Source of the DNA: Oscheius onirici
Taxonomy: Eukaryota; Nematoda; Chromadorea; Rhabditida; Rhabditidae
DNA: 64,000 nt
NCBI GenBank assembly: GCA_932521025.1
Contig: OW051472.1
Span: 7,378,001-7,442,000 of the forward strand
Direction: 5' to 3'
Numbering within the stretch: the first letter of the stretch is position 1; each line of letters opens with the position of its first letter. Both the position numbers and the translations under genes were made by a program. Positions 22,718 to 34,565 of the stretch are shown here, in pieces. The notes beneath the pieces are model-generated. The model was not told where the DNA came from and did not search any database. It worked only from the letters and a program-made list of their open reading frames with translations.

Positions 22718-23626
22718 TTATTTGGCTTTCTTGGCGAATTTATCGTGTCGAAGCCACCACTGATCCCAATCGTTGTTCTTGTCGTTTTTGAATGCAGGGA
22801 AACTGACGAGCGGGTCCGGATGAACGTCCTGATAGAAGAGTCCGGCTCTTTGAACCTGAAACAGAATAAAATAGCAATAAAAATGGAATATCCTACTTCT
22901 TTGGAAGGTTCTTCTTTCCAATCGGCGTACCATTGTCGATAGTCAAAGTTCCGGAATTCCACTCCGAATGTGATTGTGCCGTGTTCTTTTGCCTTCAGCA
23001 ACTGAGCCTTCAATTGGGCGTACTGTTCACGGCAGAGACCACTTTTTAGCAAATCGATGGGCTGATATGTGCCTTGAGACATGAACTGCTCAATGAGGTC
23101 GGGATTTCGAAAATCGAAGAAGAGATATTCATCGCGACATACCTGAAAGAGGCTATTCAGAGGTAAAAACAACAAAACTGACAGGACAAGCGTGATTGAC
23201 GTTAAATCTTCCGTGACGGTCTATGCAGAACAGTCGAGGAGGTGGCTGCCGCATCATTTGTCCCTGAAAACATGAAAATGAGAAGGTTTATTGAAATATA
23301 TTGTGTGAAACAAAGAACCAAACCAACCTTTACGTTCCTCTTGTACCACATGTAAATCGGCAGTCCTTTGTAAGCATCCGCGTAGGCTTTGCTCCTCATA
23401 TACGAAATTTGTTCGTCGATAGTGTGTCGCGGCTTGTACAAGCCCTGCTTCTTTTCTATGTGGTTGAATGCCCAGCCCGCCTGTAAGTTTGAGGGTATAA
23501 AAAGGATAATACAACAAAATTTACCTCTTCTGGCGACGGAACTGCCTTTTTCTCCTTTTCTGCTGCGGAATGACTGCATGTTGAGTGAAGCAGCCGACGA
23601 GCTACAAACCGACCCGTTGTGAGCAT
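22718..23626 (-). CDS. MRPS18B: Mitochondrial small ribosomal subunit protein mS40 (MRPS18B)
   Basis: Five exons on the minus strand: 23626-23525, 23480-23328, 23263-23183, 23142-22897, 22855-22718; 239 aa. The N-terminus (MLTTGRFVARRLLHST) is a typical mitochondrial targeting sequence. The core matches the bS18-like protein MRPS18B: GLPIYMWYKRNVKGQ, then HACPVCRDEYLFFDFRNPDLIEQF, then LCREQYAQLKAQLLKAKEHG, corresponding to human [24 protein letters not shown] and CVKQHKRLTQAIQKARDHG. The CPVC motif is a probable metal or Fe-S ligand pair. It lies head-to-head with the AP-3 μ gene and directly upstream of NDUFA2. Confidence 0.88.
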
Positions 23627-24247
23627 CTGAAATCTCGCAGTGTTCTAAAGAGGAAATGAAAAGATCAGAAAGGTTGTAATAGGCGTAATGACTTGTTCTT
23701 CTCGCTTATGTAATCGGAATTAACGTAAAAACAAGAAAGATGTCAATAAACTGGGTGAAAGGAACGTTTCCAAGCTTTACAAACTTCTGAACTGAAAATG
23801 CGTCAGCAATCCGCGCATTTCAGGTGCTGGCTCAGGGTGTTTATTTCTTCAATAATCTACTCTTTTCTGCTAAAAAATCACAGAACTATTCTTTTTCTTT
23901 CTTTTTTTTAGGCTGTATGTAAGAAACCTTCAAATCAAAGCATGTGTAGAAACAAAAGTCAGAAGCTGTTTCAGAATAACACGACGTTCAAACCATAATA
24001 TTTTTGTTTGACGGTATTTCAAAACATAGAATATTCCAAAAAAAAAATTTCCCTGGTATCAACTGTCTACAGATGTTCATTCATTTTCTGCGATAAAGCT
24101 TCCTCATTTGACCCCATTCACAGTACGACCCAAAAGGAAAATAAACAATCGATATGTATGCTAATTTTGAGTTAGATAACGATAAGATCCATACAGTTTT
24201 ATTACATACTTTGCAGCTCTAGGGCGAGAGACCAGACCAGGAGATCT
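23627..24247. promoter_or_regulatory. Divergent intergenic region between MRPS18B and AP-3 μ
   Basis: About 620 nt between two genes read in opposite directions, so it must carry both promoters. It is AT-rich with several T runs. I recognise no specific site. Confidence 0.4.
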
Positions 24248-25946
24248 ATGCTCAACAGTTTGTTCATTGTAAATACATCAGGGTAAGTTACAATATCGAA
24301 GTCTCAAAGACCTTTTCAACAGAGATGTGATACTGGAAAAGCACTGGAAGTCCGTCATCCATCGCTCAATATGCGACTATTTTTTCGATGCCCAAAAGAA
24401 GTCGAGTAATCCGGAAGACGTTCCGCCGGTCATCTCGACTCCTCACCATTATCTCATCAGTGTCTATCACAACCAACTCTATCTTCTGGCAGTGACTACC
24501 ACCGAGAGTGAGTGCAGTACGTTTAGAGAAAGAATGACAATCTTCAGCCTCTCCTCTCATGATAATCGAGTTTTTACATCGAGTAATTCACACTTTCTCT
24601 CAATACTTTGACGAGTGCTCTGACTCTACATTGAAGGAGAACTGTGTCGTCGTCTTTGAGATTCTGGACGAGATGCTGGACAATGGCTATCCGCTGGTCA
24701 CGGAACTCAACATTCTCCAAGATCTTATCAAACCGCCTAACTTTTTGAGAAACATTGCCAATCAGGTTCATTTTTTTTAATTTGGTATATTTTCGGGCAT
24801 TATCAGCAAAAGTTCTAGTAGCTAGTACAATCGATTATTTCTCAAAAACAAGTATCAAGAATGACAAAAAGGATATTTTGAGATCGACTTTCCCGGCTAC
24901 ACATACACTAGAACTAGATCAATTTCAGGTAACTGGTCGAACGAACCACTCGGAAACCCTTCCATCCGGTCAACTTTCGAACATTCCTTGGCGTCGGCAC
25001 GGAGTCAAATACACGAACAATGAGGCCTACTTTGATGTGATAGAGGAAATTGATGCCATCATTGACAAACAGGGATCGACGGTCTTTGCCGAAATCCAGG
25101 GATATGTGAGTCTACTGTCGGAACAGAAGATTTATCCAAAAATTAAGATCGACGTGACTTGTAAGCTATCCGGAATGCCAGATCTGACCATGACTCTGGT
25201 CAATCCGAGACTCTTGGACGACGTCTCTTTCCATCCCTGTGTCCGTTTCAAAAAGTGGGAAAACGAGAGAATACTGTCGTTTGTTCCACCAGACGGCAAT
25301 TTCCGACTACTCTCCTACCACATCTCTACTCAGAAGTAAGAGTATTCTTTTCTAGATTAAAGTTCTTTCAGTATGGTAGCCATTCCCGTTTACGTCCGTC
25401 ATTCGATCCAATTGAAAGGCGGGACAGCCAGTCGTCTTGAGCTGACAGTTGGCCCGAAACAGAGCATGGGCAAAATTGTGAGTTTATATCTTCAGCAGTC
25501 CCTCTCTCGTCTTTTAAAAAAAAACAGCTTTTAGCTCGAAGACGTGTGCATTGAGATGCAGATGCCAAAGGTTGTCTTGAACTGTAATTTGGTGCCCACT
25601 CACGGGAAGTACTCTTTTGACCCGACCACTCGCCTTCTCCAGTGGAATGTCGGAAAGATTGAGCTCGGAAAACCGCCGACTATCAAGGGATCGGTTAGTG
25701 TTTTTCTTTCTTTTCTAGAATCTTTTCTAGGTTTCAATAACTGGAACGGGGACTGTTGAAACGCCGCCCATAACTGTCAAGTTCAAGATCAACCAACTCG
25801 CCGTTTCTGGTTCGAATCCATTCTCTGAAAAAATCTCATTTTCAGGACTCAAAGTCAACCGTCTGGACATGTACGGCGAGAAGTACAAGCCCTTCAAAGG
25901 TGTCAAATACATTACCAAAGCCGGAAAGTTCCAAGTCCGCACCTAG
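24248..25946 (+). CDS. AP3M1: AP-3 complex μ subunit
   Basis: Nine exons: 24248-24282, 24323-24507, 24548-24765, 24929-25105, 25148-25335, 25372-25477, 25535-25693, 25731-25809, 25846-25946; 415 aa against 418 in human AP3M1. The longin domain (HWKSVIHRSICDYFFDAQ, PPVISTPHHYLISVYHNQLY) is followed by the μ-homology domain with YTNNEAYFDVIEEIDAIIDK, RLLDDVSFHPCVRFKKWE and the C-terminus LKVNRLDMYGEKYKPFKGVK. It selects YxxΦ cargo for AP-3 vesicles bound for lysosome-related organelles. Intron 4 is only 42 nt, divisible by three and free of stops, so its retention would add 14 residues. A poly(A) signal AATAAA is at about 26057. Confidence 0.95.
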
Positions 25947-26340
25947 TCTGAACATTCCTTGTGACCACCGTATCACTATCGCAATCTCTAACCCTGGGTT
26001 TTCAAAAAGATCTGATTTTTTTTCACTTTTTGTACATAAAGAGTAACTTTTTTGCCAATAAACTATTTATCAAAATGGACTTGGAATTAGATTGAGATGT
26101 TGTCTGCTCTATTCCTATCCTTTCAACTAACATTTGCATGTCTTGGAATACGAATCGCGTGGTTTCTTGTATCCTTCCGACCTTTCTTACAAAGCTGTTT
26201 CACAAAACAACAAAAAAACAGCTTTGACAAGTCTTGACAAGTTTGAACAAAATGCTTTCATTGTAGTCTATTTTTGTACCGAAGACGGTTATCTGCTCCG
26301 AGGTCCCTTGTTTTCCTCATAAAAATTCATTTCCGCTCAG

Positions 26341-27895
26341 ATGCTGCTGAAATACCTGCTCCTGTTCTCATTGATTGGACTCTCTTCTCAACTTGGCAAG
26401 TCCGATAGAAAAGTTGTCGTTGAAGAAGACGAGCCCGAGGAAGCTGAAGGTGTCCTCGATGCTGATGTAAGTTCTTCACTGTTTTCATGAGAATTCTTTA
26501 GCTTTTTGAGGATTTGAAGTTTCCGCCGAGTGAGATCACAAAAGAGGCGATCATCGAAGGTCACCAGAAGATTGACAAGGAATCGGAGAAAAAGTTCAAA
26601 GGAGCAGCGCTGGCATATATTACACCGGTCAGTTTCTATAAACTTCTCACTTGGTTTTTAGTGGAACAACAAGGGCTACGATTTGGCCAAGGAGACTTCG
26701 CACAAGCTGACTCACATTTCTCCAGTCTGGCTCCAGATCAAGCCTCAAACTGCTGATCACAGCTTCAGCTGTCGCATTGAAGGCACTCACGACATCGACC
26801 ACAGCTGGATGGACGCCGTCCGTGAGAAGAACGAGAATCTGAAGATTGTGCCGCGAATCCTCTTCGAAGACTGGTCAATTCAGGATATTGGTTCCATGAT
26901 CAGTAGCGAGACCTGGTCACATCGCTGTCTTACCGATCTGCTCAACTTCCTCACGGTTTTTGTCCCTTTCAAAAAAGAAAATGCCCTAGTCTTCAGAGAA
27001 ATCAGTTCGATGGAGCTGTTGTCGAGCTGTGGATGGATGTCATGAGCAGAACGCGAGGCGAAGCAGCAGCCGGACTCATTGAATTCCTCAGCGTCTGGGG
27101 AGATGCCTTCCACAGCAAACATCTTGAGATTATTGTTCCTGTCGGACCTCCAGTTGGACCTGAAAAGTAGGTGTTTCATTGCATTGTCTATGCTGCAGTT
27201 CTGTTGAGTTAAAGAACGATGAAGATCCCTAGGTTTTGAATATTTCTTTGAGATATAACTTCAGCCATGTAGACCTGTCCTAAAAAAGTTTTTAGCCAGT
27301 TGACCGGCATGTTCATGCCCTCCTACCTCTACGCATTGTCCAACCATGTCGACTACGTACAGATCATGACCTACGACTATCCAGCCCAGTCTCCTTCAGG
27401 CGTTGCTCCCTACGACTGGGTGGCTGCTGTAAGTTCTCTACCCTTTCTCTTCATCGATCATTTTAGGCAGTTGACTCACTTCTGGAAGACGGCCCACGCC
27501 TGGCCGACAGACTCATGATCGGTCTGAATCACTACGGCTACAAGTATTCGTCGAAATCCGTGGATGCCGTCAAATTTGACCAGTTAGTTTTTGCTCCTAG
27601 CTTTAATTTCCCTTGGGAGCGATCGATCTTACTCGTCTTGTTTTTAGATACCTTGAGCTGTTGAAGAAGAAGAACAGTCAACTCGAGTGGGATGCCATCT
27701 CCAGGGAACATTTTATCACAGACGGGTAAGAAATTCTTTGACCTTCCGCTTAAAATGGCTTTCAGCGGATACAAAACCTACTACCCATCGCTGACGTCTC
27801 TTGAACTACGTATGAAACTGGCCGAGAAGAGAGGAGTCGGCTTTGCGATCTGGGAGTACGGACAAGGCCTCAACTACTTCTCACAACTTCTCTGA
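26341..27895 (+). CDS. CHID1: Chitinase domain-containing protein 1 (stabilin-interacting, GH18 fold)
   Basis: Eight exons: 26341-26466, 26502-26627, 26662-26955, 26997-27166, 27296-27428, 27467-27582, 27648-27725, 27766-27895; 390 aa against 393 in human CHID1. It has a signal peptide (MLLKYLLLFSLIGLSSQLG), an acidic linker and a GH18 barrel: AYITPWNNKGYDLAKE, KLTHISPVWLQIK, IVPRILFEDWSIQD, VQIMTYDY and FAIWEYGQGLNYFSQLL. The catalytic DxxDxDxE of active chitinases is replaced by FDGAVVELW, as in other CHID1 proteins, so it is probably a saccharide-binding lectin rather than an enzyme. It follows the AP-3 μ gene on the same strand after 395 nt. Confidence 0.92.
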
Positions 27896-28104
27896 TTATG
27901 GGTCCTCTTATGGGTTTTTTTTCGATTGTTCAATAATTTAATAAAAATATCATTTTTTTTCAAGACCTGAGCCTTTCTCATCGGGAAGTGTGTTGTTGTA
28001 GAATTTATTGTACAAATTCAATCTGAGCGAAATATGTTGCTGCTGGGTTGGGGAAGCTGTCGAGATCTCGGTATATTTTTCGTAGTCAAAAACTTTTTAT
28101 CACA

Positions 28105-28817
28105 TTATGAAGAGAGACCCTCGTAGAGCGATAGCGCGTGTACAATGGATGGATCGGCCTTGGCGCCTTCCTTGAACTCGTCCAGTGTCAATTGTGCGTC
28201 ATTGTTCTGAACTTTCTTCATGTTAAAATAAAAGTCCCTTTACCTTATCCATCATTTTAAAAATCCTGTCTACACGCTTTTCGGGAGTGTTCTCATCGTC
28301 GGGCAGTTTCGCACTATTTCCGACCATCTTGTAGATTGCGTCGACGATTGAGAGCATCTCGTCGCGAGTAATGAAACCATCTTGGTCCAGGTCGTACAGC
28401 TTGAAGGCCCCTGAAAAGGTTCATGGAAAATTGAGTTTCTTAAAATTCGAAGAAAACTAAATAACGTACACTGTAACTTCTCGTCCAAATTGCCTCGCGA
28501 AGTTATCGAAAGAGCACTGATGAACTCGTGAAACTCGATGGCGCCGTCCTTGTTCTCATCAAAGACTTTGAAGACGAATGAGGCAAAGTCGGTCGGATCG
28601 CCTTGTGGGAAGAATTGCTTGTAGATCTTCTGGAAGCCAGCCTCGGTGAGCATGCCGTTTGGACAATCCCTCACGAAGCCCTTGTACCATTGTTTTATTT
28701 CTTTTTCTGTGACTAAAGTCGTATTGTTAGAGAAAGGCAAAGGGAAATGTTACAGTAGGTTCTTTGAGCAAGGTTCTTGATCTGGTCTGACTTTAACTTA
28801 CTGTTGCCTTTGCCCAT
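28105..28817 (-). CDS. NCS1: Neuronal calcium sensor 1 (frequenin)
   Basis: Four exons on the minus strand: 28817-28754, 28712-28470, 28410-28244, 28206-28105; 191 aa. It starts [11 protein letters not shown], the N-myristoylation signal of the family, and matches NCS-1 throughout ([33 protein letters not shown]). EF-hand 1 is the usual non-binding CPxG form. EF2 ([12 protein letters not shown]) and EF3 ([12 protein letters not shown]) are canonical. EF4 reads [12 protein letters not shown], with Ala in place of the invariant Gly at loop position 6. It is a membrane-associated Ca2+ sensor of neurons. The stop gives two residues beyond the usual GLS/GLV end. Confidence 0.95.
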
Positions 28818-29757
28818 TCTGCCATCGAATGTGTGAAACTGAAATGACATAAAATTAGGAGAAGGAGGAGAGGAAAGAGTCATTCAAAACGATTTGAGAT
28901 AACTACTGCGGGGGATAAGTGGCCCGTTTCTTCTCTAACAAGATTATAGAGCAGAGAGTCAAACATGAAATTCTCCCACCTGTACAGATAACTATTGGTT
29001 TCTTATCTGAGGCTTCAAAAAGAGAGGGATCGAAATGAACTGAACATTTGTATTTGAGGTCAAAGGAGATCTGAAGAACGGAGGAAAGTTGGGATTGTAT
29101 GAAGACTGGGTCAGGTTACTGTGGGAAGTAAATTATAATCGAAAAACATTGTAGCTGGAAAAAACACTTACAAATTGGTTCGAGAATCTTTCTCGGGAAA
29201 CACAACTACAAAATGAAGATGAGACTTTGCTGAGAAAACTCATATCTTTTGTATTCTTGGGAAATAAAATGATAAGAATTGAAAGAAACACCGAAGCTTC
29301 AAAACCTTTTCAAGAGCTGCCACTGGCTACATCCCATATGTCAGAGTCATAAATATGACCCGGGTAGAGACAAAAAAAGAGCAGAGACCAAGAGTTTTAG
29401 TAATAGCAGCTACTCTATTCAGAGAGTCTCTTAAGCGCTGTTTAGCAGCAGCAAAAATGCCGTGAAACAGATTTCCTCAATGGTTGGAAGGAAACGGGCA
29501 TGAAAGCAGCTGCAAAAAGTCGGTCTGGGCCATCTGTTGGCATCGGAGAGGTGTCCGATCACTCTCAAGAGAGTCGAGAAGAGGATGCTGATTTCCGGAG
29601 GCAGCGGGACTTGGCTTCCTGTTGAGGAAATTGGGTAAAAGTATAAGAAAAGGACACTTGCGATGGTATTTGAACATTGACAGTTCTTCAACAAATATTA
29701 AGATCAAAAAAATTTTTGTCGTGAGAGGTTTTCTTAAAATGAGAGTATGTGTGTCTC

Positions 29758-29819
29758 TGATGAGAATATCTCTTCTTGCTGTGAATATCTCTGTCTGTGA
29801 TGAGAATATCTCTTCTTGC
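29758..29819. repeat. Short tandem duplication, 40-bp spacing
   Basis: The 22-mer TGATGAGAATATCTCTTCTTGC occurs exactly twice, at 29758-29779 and 29798-29819. Part of it (GAATATCTCT) also occurs between the copies, so this is a degenerate tandem array. Confidence 0.8.
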
Positions 29820-31986
29820 AAAGAAGTTCTTTTTTCACAAAGAATTCATTGGACACAAGAGACAAAAGAACCCGCCAGAGTATTTTTCCAGCTGGTCGGC
29901 ATTCGACTCTCTCAGGAGGCAGAGAGCAAAAGAGAGAGACTCGACGGTTGCCTGGGAGACGGCCTGGAAGACGAGAGGATTCCGGAAGAGCAACACATTA
30001 GAGTAGGGAGTGGTGAGACGACGCACGTTAATTAAAGAGTCTCTTGGGAATCAATGGCATGGGAGTAAGAGAGGGAGGAGTTGGATGTTGACAGTCTTTT
30101 GACAGACGTCTCCATCCAGCTCAAACATTGCCGCTTTTTGCGTCAGAGCTACTTTTACAACGATTTTCTGACCTAGAGCTTTGATAGAATGAGCAAGAGA
30201 TCTGCGTCGTAGTCTCAGCTGTATGGATAAGCCAAGCTTGGTCGCCTCCTGACTCACGTGGATTTCCGTCTAAAAACATGGGCCCATGTCCGGTCAGCCC
30301 CTTCTTTCAAAAGACGAGAGTCATTTGACTTAGCCCTTCTGGAAAAGTTCAAAGATTTACATTAACTCTATTAGTTGGAGTCCTGAATAAATGAGGGAAA
30401 TTGTTCGGAAAGGGGACATTTCCACGACCAAAAGACAAAAATAAACGTATGCGTGATAAGAATCCATTTGGAGGAAAAAAGGTGTGAAAAACAATATACA
30501 GCAGGATTGATGGCGCGTAAACAATATACTCATTTCTACCGTATCTGGCGAGAGAAAATAGATTTCCAGGTACAATATTCTCTAATGAACCCTATTTGGA
30601 AAAGTGATAGTCTCGTGATGTTTGGCTGCTCCGAGAAGTGCTTTCTCTCGTTCAAGAATGCGTGTCCTCCTCAACCCAGATTTGTCGCCGCCTCTTCGTC
30701 TCCAGGGAAAAGACTTACTGACAAATTTAGGGCCATCAGGACGGGAAGAGGATCAAACATGATGCTTATGTGAGAAAGTAAAAGTCGGGATCGTTGTCAA
30801 GGTGACCGTAATTGTAGTGAACTAGCCACTTGACCCGCGACAAATAATGTGGGAAATCTGAGAATAAGATCGAAAGTGCGGATATGTTAGGAAATCTGAG
30901 GACATTTGAAGCTCATTTAGTGTCGTTGATTAGTACAGAAAGAGTCTCACAGAAGCACAACTCATTTGTCAAAAGTTATTGCCCTTCTTACATGAACAAC
31001 TGTTATGAAGAATGGGCTGGAAAAAGATAAAAGGAAGAGGCTTGACTTCATATCTTGGTTCACCTAGAGTTTATTCCACCGTTTGTTCTTTTTAAAAGCA
31101 CTCTTGTTTCTTGACTAACTGTATTAAGCAACGGACAATAGGAGAGGAGCTTCTGCTAATAATCTTTCTTCTTTCTCAAGAACACGAAGAAAAATAAATG
31201 AGCAATCTAAATGGCTTCAATGAAGGGGCAGGAAATGCAGTTAGAACGACAATCAAGCAAGGCATTCTGTTTGCCTTCGAGGCCAATATCTTGTTTGTCC
31301 GCCTTTTATTCAAAAATAAGAGATCACGATAAAGAGGAAGATGACCATTAGGAACGGATGAATGAGCAGAAATAAAGGAGCAATTAGTCTCATTCAGAAT
31401 GGACAAAAATATATGGAAAGTAGGGATGAAAAACGTCGAGAAGCTCGATGTCGACGTAATGTTGACAAACAAATTTTTTGTAAAGGCCGAAAAACAATTT
31501 GGGAGCAGTAAACAAATTCACGTTTTGATAGAATCTCCCACGGACGTTAACTATTTAGCGTGTGAGTTAGATGCTGGAAATAGAACGGAACGAACTTTTG
31601 TTTCTAAAAGTCTTTTATGATATCAGAAGAAAATGAAGCAAAAAATAAGGAAAGAACGAAAGTATCCAAAGATAGTAAACTTTATACTGATCAAGTAAAG
31701 CTTATGAAGAGCAGGGTGTTTTCCTAGAAAAGTTTTAAAAAATTGGAAAAAAAAAGATGAGCTATAATGGCCAGGCATCATCCTTCCGAAATGCGGGTAT
31801 AAATGACTTGTTTTCTCGGACGCTGGTGTGTGACAAAATTGCATTGGAGGCTCTGAGGGCAAGCTTTTTAGGTCAATTATAGAGAGAGAGATGGTCTCTA
31901 TGTGTTAGGAGGACTTGTGTTGAAATAGGACTCGAGCAAATACGTGGGACGAAATCCGAGACTGTGCGGTCAATTTCGACAAGATT

Positions 31987-32003
31987 GAGAGAGAGAGAGA
32001 GAG
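31987..32003. repeat. Simple (GA)n repeat
   Basis: Seventeen bases of perfect alternating GA. A second GAGAGAGA run flanked by GAGTGTG and CACACTC, a possible short hairpin, follows at about 32025-32050. Confidence 0.9.
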
Positions 32004-32704
32004 TTAAAGACGGCGGTTAAGTAATCTGAGTGTGAGAGAGAGCACACTCATCTGAATGCGTAATGGCTGCGAATGCATGATGCGAAGCTTCTATCAGAGA
32101 GGACTCCGAGGATACCTGCCAATTTGACCATGAGGGGGTGTGTAAGGGAGAGAGAAATAACGTCACGAATCACTTAAAATAGGCTGTTTTCCCTGAGGGT
32201 TGTTGGAAAATGGCCACCTCCAAACAACAAGTCTCTCCATGGCAGAACAAAAGTTATCTGCTTCTGGAATCAGCAATATGGCTTCCCAATAAATCTCCGT
32301 TCGAATTCGGGCAAAAGAGTACTTTAAGAACATGACAAGATGGGCAGCTGGCCCGGGAAGCATGTTAGGGTATAGCCATACCAACTGTAGAAAAACTCTT
32401 TGAGCAAACAAGGAGTACGAAAAAGATGACATCTTTAGCTCTGCGCATGAAGCCAGTTTCGCAGTCTTCTGGCTGACTGAGCTTCATTTTCTCTTCAGAT
32501 GCATTAGGCCGTGTATTTCCGGAATCATTCCGTCAGTTTTCGAGAAGCCGAATAGAAGAAAACTGCAAACAAGCTGTAAACAGAAGAGATCTGGGGCTCT
32601 AGCGACTAATCGCATTATAAGGGGTGCGGTTAGAAATAAAGATTTTTTTTCTTCACGAAACACTTGGTCAGTCCGGTGAAAGTACTCGGTCTGTTGGGTT
32701 AGAT

Positions 32705-33710
32705 CATGGATGCACCTGAAGACATTCCAGTTTTCAAACACAAGCCGTTGTCGCTCCGAAAAGTATCTAACATAATTTGTCAAAACTTGTCAACGTTTAT
32801 CTCATTTTCGAAACTAACAACTCGCTTGCTTTGGAGTCATTGTGTCGTCAGTTGTCCGCTTGTGTTCTCGTCTTCTCCAAAATCAGATCAGGTGTTTCTA
32901 CTCTTTCTATTCTTTCGTTCGCACTCTCAGTTATTTTTCCCTTTACACCTTGACTAGGATCTGGGTCTGTCCCGAGCAGCCCGGATCCGAAAACTTCAGT
33001 CTTCCGCACGAAGGCCGATTCGGGTTTCGGTAAGAATCTCTCCGGAGTGACTAGCAAATTGGGCATTGGTCGACTGAAGCTGTGTCAAGGTGTTTAGGGA
33101 TTGGTAACTGGGAGTTCTCAAAAAAAATCTTGGTAGATCTGTTCTTTCTAGTCCTTCTTCAGATAGCATCTACTAGAAGAAGAATCCTCCACAACTTCCT
33201 TCTCTGGCTCAGGATTCAAATGTCTCTTTATTGGTTCATCCGCATGCCGCCTGTCCTCTGGTCAAGCCTGCTGTCGTCTCCTCCGATGAGGATAAATTAT
33301 TTCGAAGGTCAGTCAGTTTTTTTCGTTTGCTTGCGGTTTTGAATCGGCCTCTAAAATCAAATCAGACTTTTTGACAAATGGAACACAAGTGATTTCTCTG
33401 TACGGGTTTCGTGAGCTTTGAAGAATTTCATTGTAAAAGTTCTAGTGATTTGAATGAACAATCCGTTTTCAGTTATCGCCAGTACCATGCCGACGAATAC
33501 AAATGAAATGCGATTATGGACAAGAACGGAAGTGAACCTGATTGAGCAGTGTACTGACTCAGAAATGAAACTCGGGAAGAGTGGAACTACTTGAAAAAAC
33601 GACAACCGCTCGAGCTGCCAAAGTGTCGACTGTTGAAGAAAAGGGAGTTGATTACCCGAGACGGCAGAAATATGATTTGGGAGACGGGTCATGCCCAATT
33701 TTTTTTTAAA
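32705..33710 (+). pseudogene. Left half of an inverted duplication, with gene-like exons of unknown function
   Basis: Plus-strand pieces look coding: an ATG exon at 32706-32762 (MDAPEDIPVFKHKPLSLRK), an exon near 32956-33031 (SGSVPSSPDPKTSVFRTKAD), an exon behind CTACTAG near 33177-33307 (KKNPPQLPSLAQDSNVSLLV, then HPHAACPLVKPAVVSSDEDK), and weaker ones ending in an RRQ-containing stretch near 33660. I could not join them in one unbroken frame, and a one-base shift is needed near 33570. I recognise no domain. Bases about 32845-33066 are repeated in reverse at 34273-34495, and further inward the two halves still resemble each other. I call it a decayed gene copy, with low certainty; it could also be a poorly modelled live gene. 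Confidence 0.35.
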
Positions 33711-34565
33711 ATTTGACCTGTTGACAGGTCAAATCTCAAATTAGCAGCAGATAATTCTTTACCCGCCTTGACTTGTCGAAATTCCGGAAAAATGGACATG
33801 ACCCGCCTCCCACAGCACATTATTCTGTCGTCTTGTGTATCCCTTTTCTTCAACAGTCGGATCTTTAGCAGTTTTCTAGCAATCTCGTCAAGCATTCCGT
33901 ATTCTCCGGTTGTTCGGGTTTCTTGGGTGGTCAAATCCCTTTTGCAGCTTGTCCACCAACATGTGCTTCTATTCTCGGTCAGCTCTGTGCCTCTATCATT
34001 CTCGAATCTACCTGAAAAATGAGCATCGATGAAAGCAGACAAATTCTCGAACGCGAAAAATTGAACGAATCTTGGAACGGTACTATCCCTACAGACGCAA
34101 TCGTATCCGGTAGTCGCAGCATTATGGGAGATCGTTTCGACCAGAATCTGAAATCAGACAGAAAGCACAACGGAAAAGAAGAGCAATTTGAGTGTTTCCA
34201 AGATCTACTATAATTTTGCGAGCACTATCAACTACCAATCCCCACTCACTCTGACAATACTGCAGTCTCCAAATGCCCAATTTGCTAGTCACTCCGGAGA
34301 GATTCTTACCGAAACCCGAATCGGCCTTCGTGCGGAAGACTGAAGTTTTCGGATCCGGGCTGCTCGGGACAGACCCAGATCCTAGTCAAGGTGTAAAGGG
34401 AAAAATAACTGAGAGTGCGAACGAAAGAATAGAAAGAGTAGAAACACCTGATCTGATTTTGGAGAAGACGAGAACACAAGCGGACAACTGACGACACAAT
34501 GACTCCAAAGCAAGCGAGTTTCGTTGATTAGTTTTGACAAGTCAAAAACGAGATAAACGTTGACA
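32775..34565. repeat. Large inverted duplication (convergent halves)
   Basis: The left arm at about 32775-33066 and the right arm at about 34273-34565 are reverse complements. Over 32848-33066 versus 34273-34491 both encode the same 72-residue antisense ORF without a difference. Outside that, the arms differ by substitutions and an insertion containing TTGACTTGTCAA. Inside, homology continues weakly: CGACTGTTGAAGAAAAGGGA near 33626 recurs in reverse near 33845, and GGGAGACGGGTCATG near 33679 in reverse near 33790. The centre is near 33725, where a perfect 10-bp hairpin lies. Identity is high outside and low inside. Confidence 0.8.
33711..33734. repeat. Perfect 10-bp hairpin at the centre of the inverted duplication
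   Basis: ATTTGACCTG, loop TTGA, CAGGTCAAAT. It lies between the two converging halves. Confidence 0.85.

Larger units (their letters stand above)
28818..32700. other. Gene-poor region upstream of NCS-1
   Basis: About 3.9 kb without a supported gene. It holds a 22-bp direct repeat at 29758-29779 and 29798-29819, a (GA)n tract near 31987-32003 and mostly purine-rich plus-strand sequence. It probably contains the NCS-1 promoter. ORFs of 60-137 codons here show no domain. Confidence 0.45.

Noticed and set aside
22621-23175. 184-codon minus-strand ORF
   Set aside because: It is one MRPS18B exon with read-through of the flanking introns; the part past 22897 is intron.
31399-31620. 73-codon plus-strand ORF (MDKNIWKVGMKNVEKLDVDV...)
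   Set aside because: Composition is coding-like but there is no start context, splice neighbour or family; kept out as unsupported.
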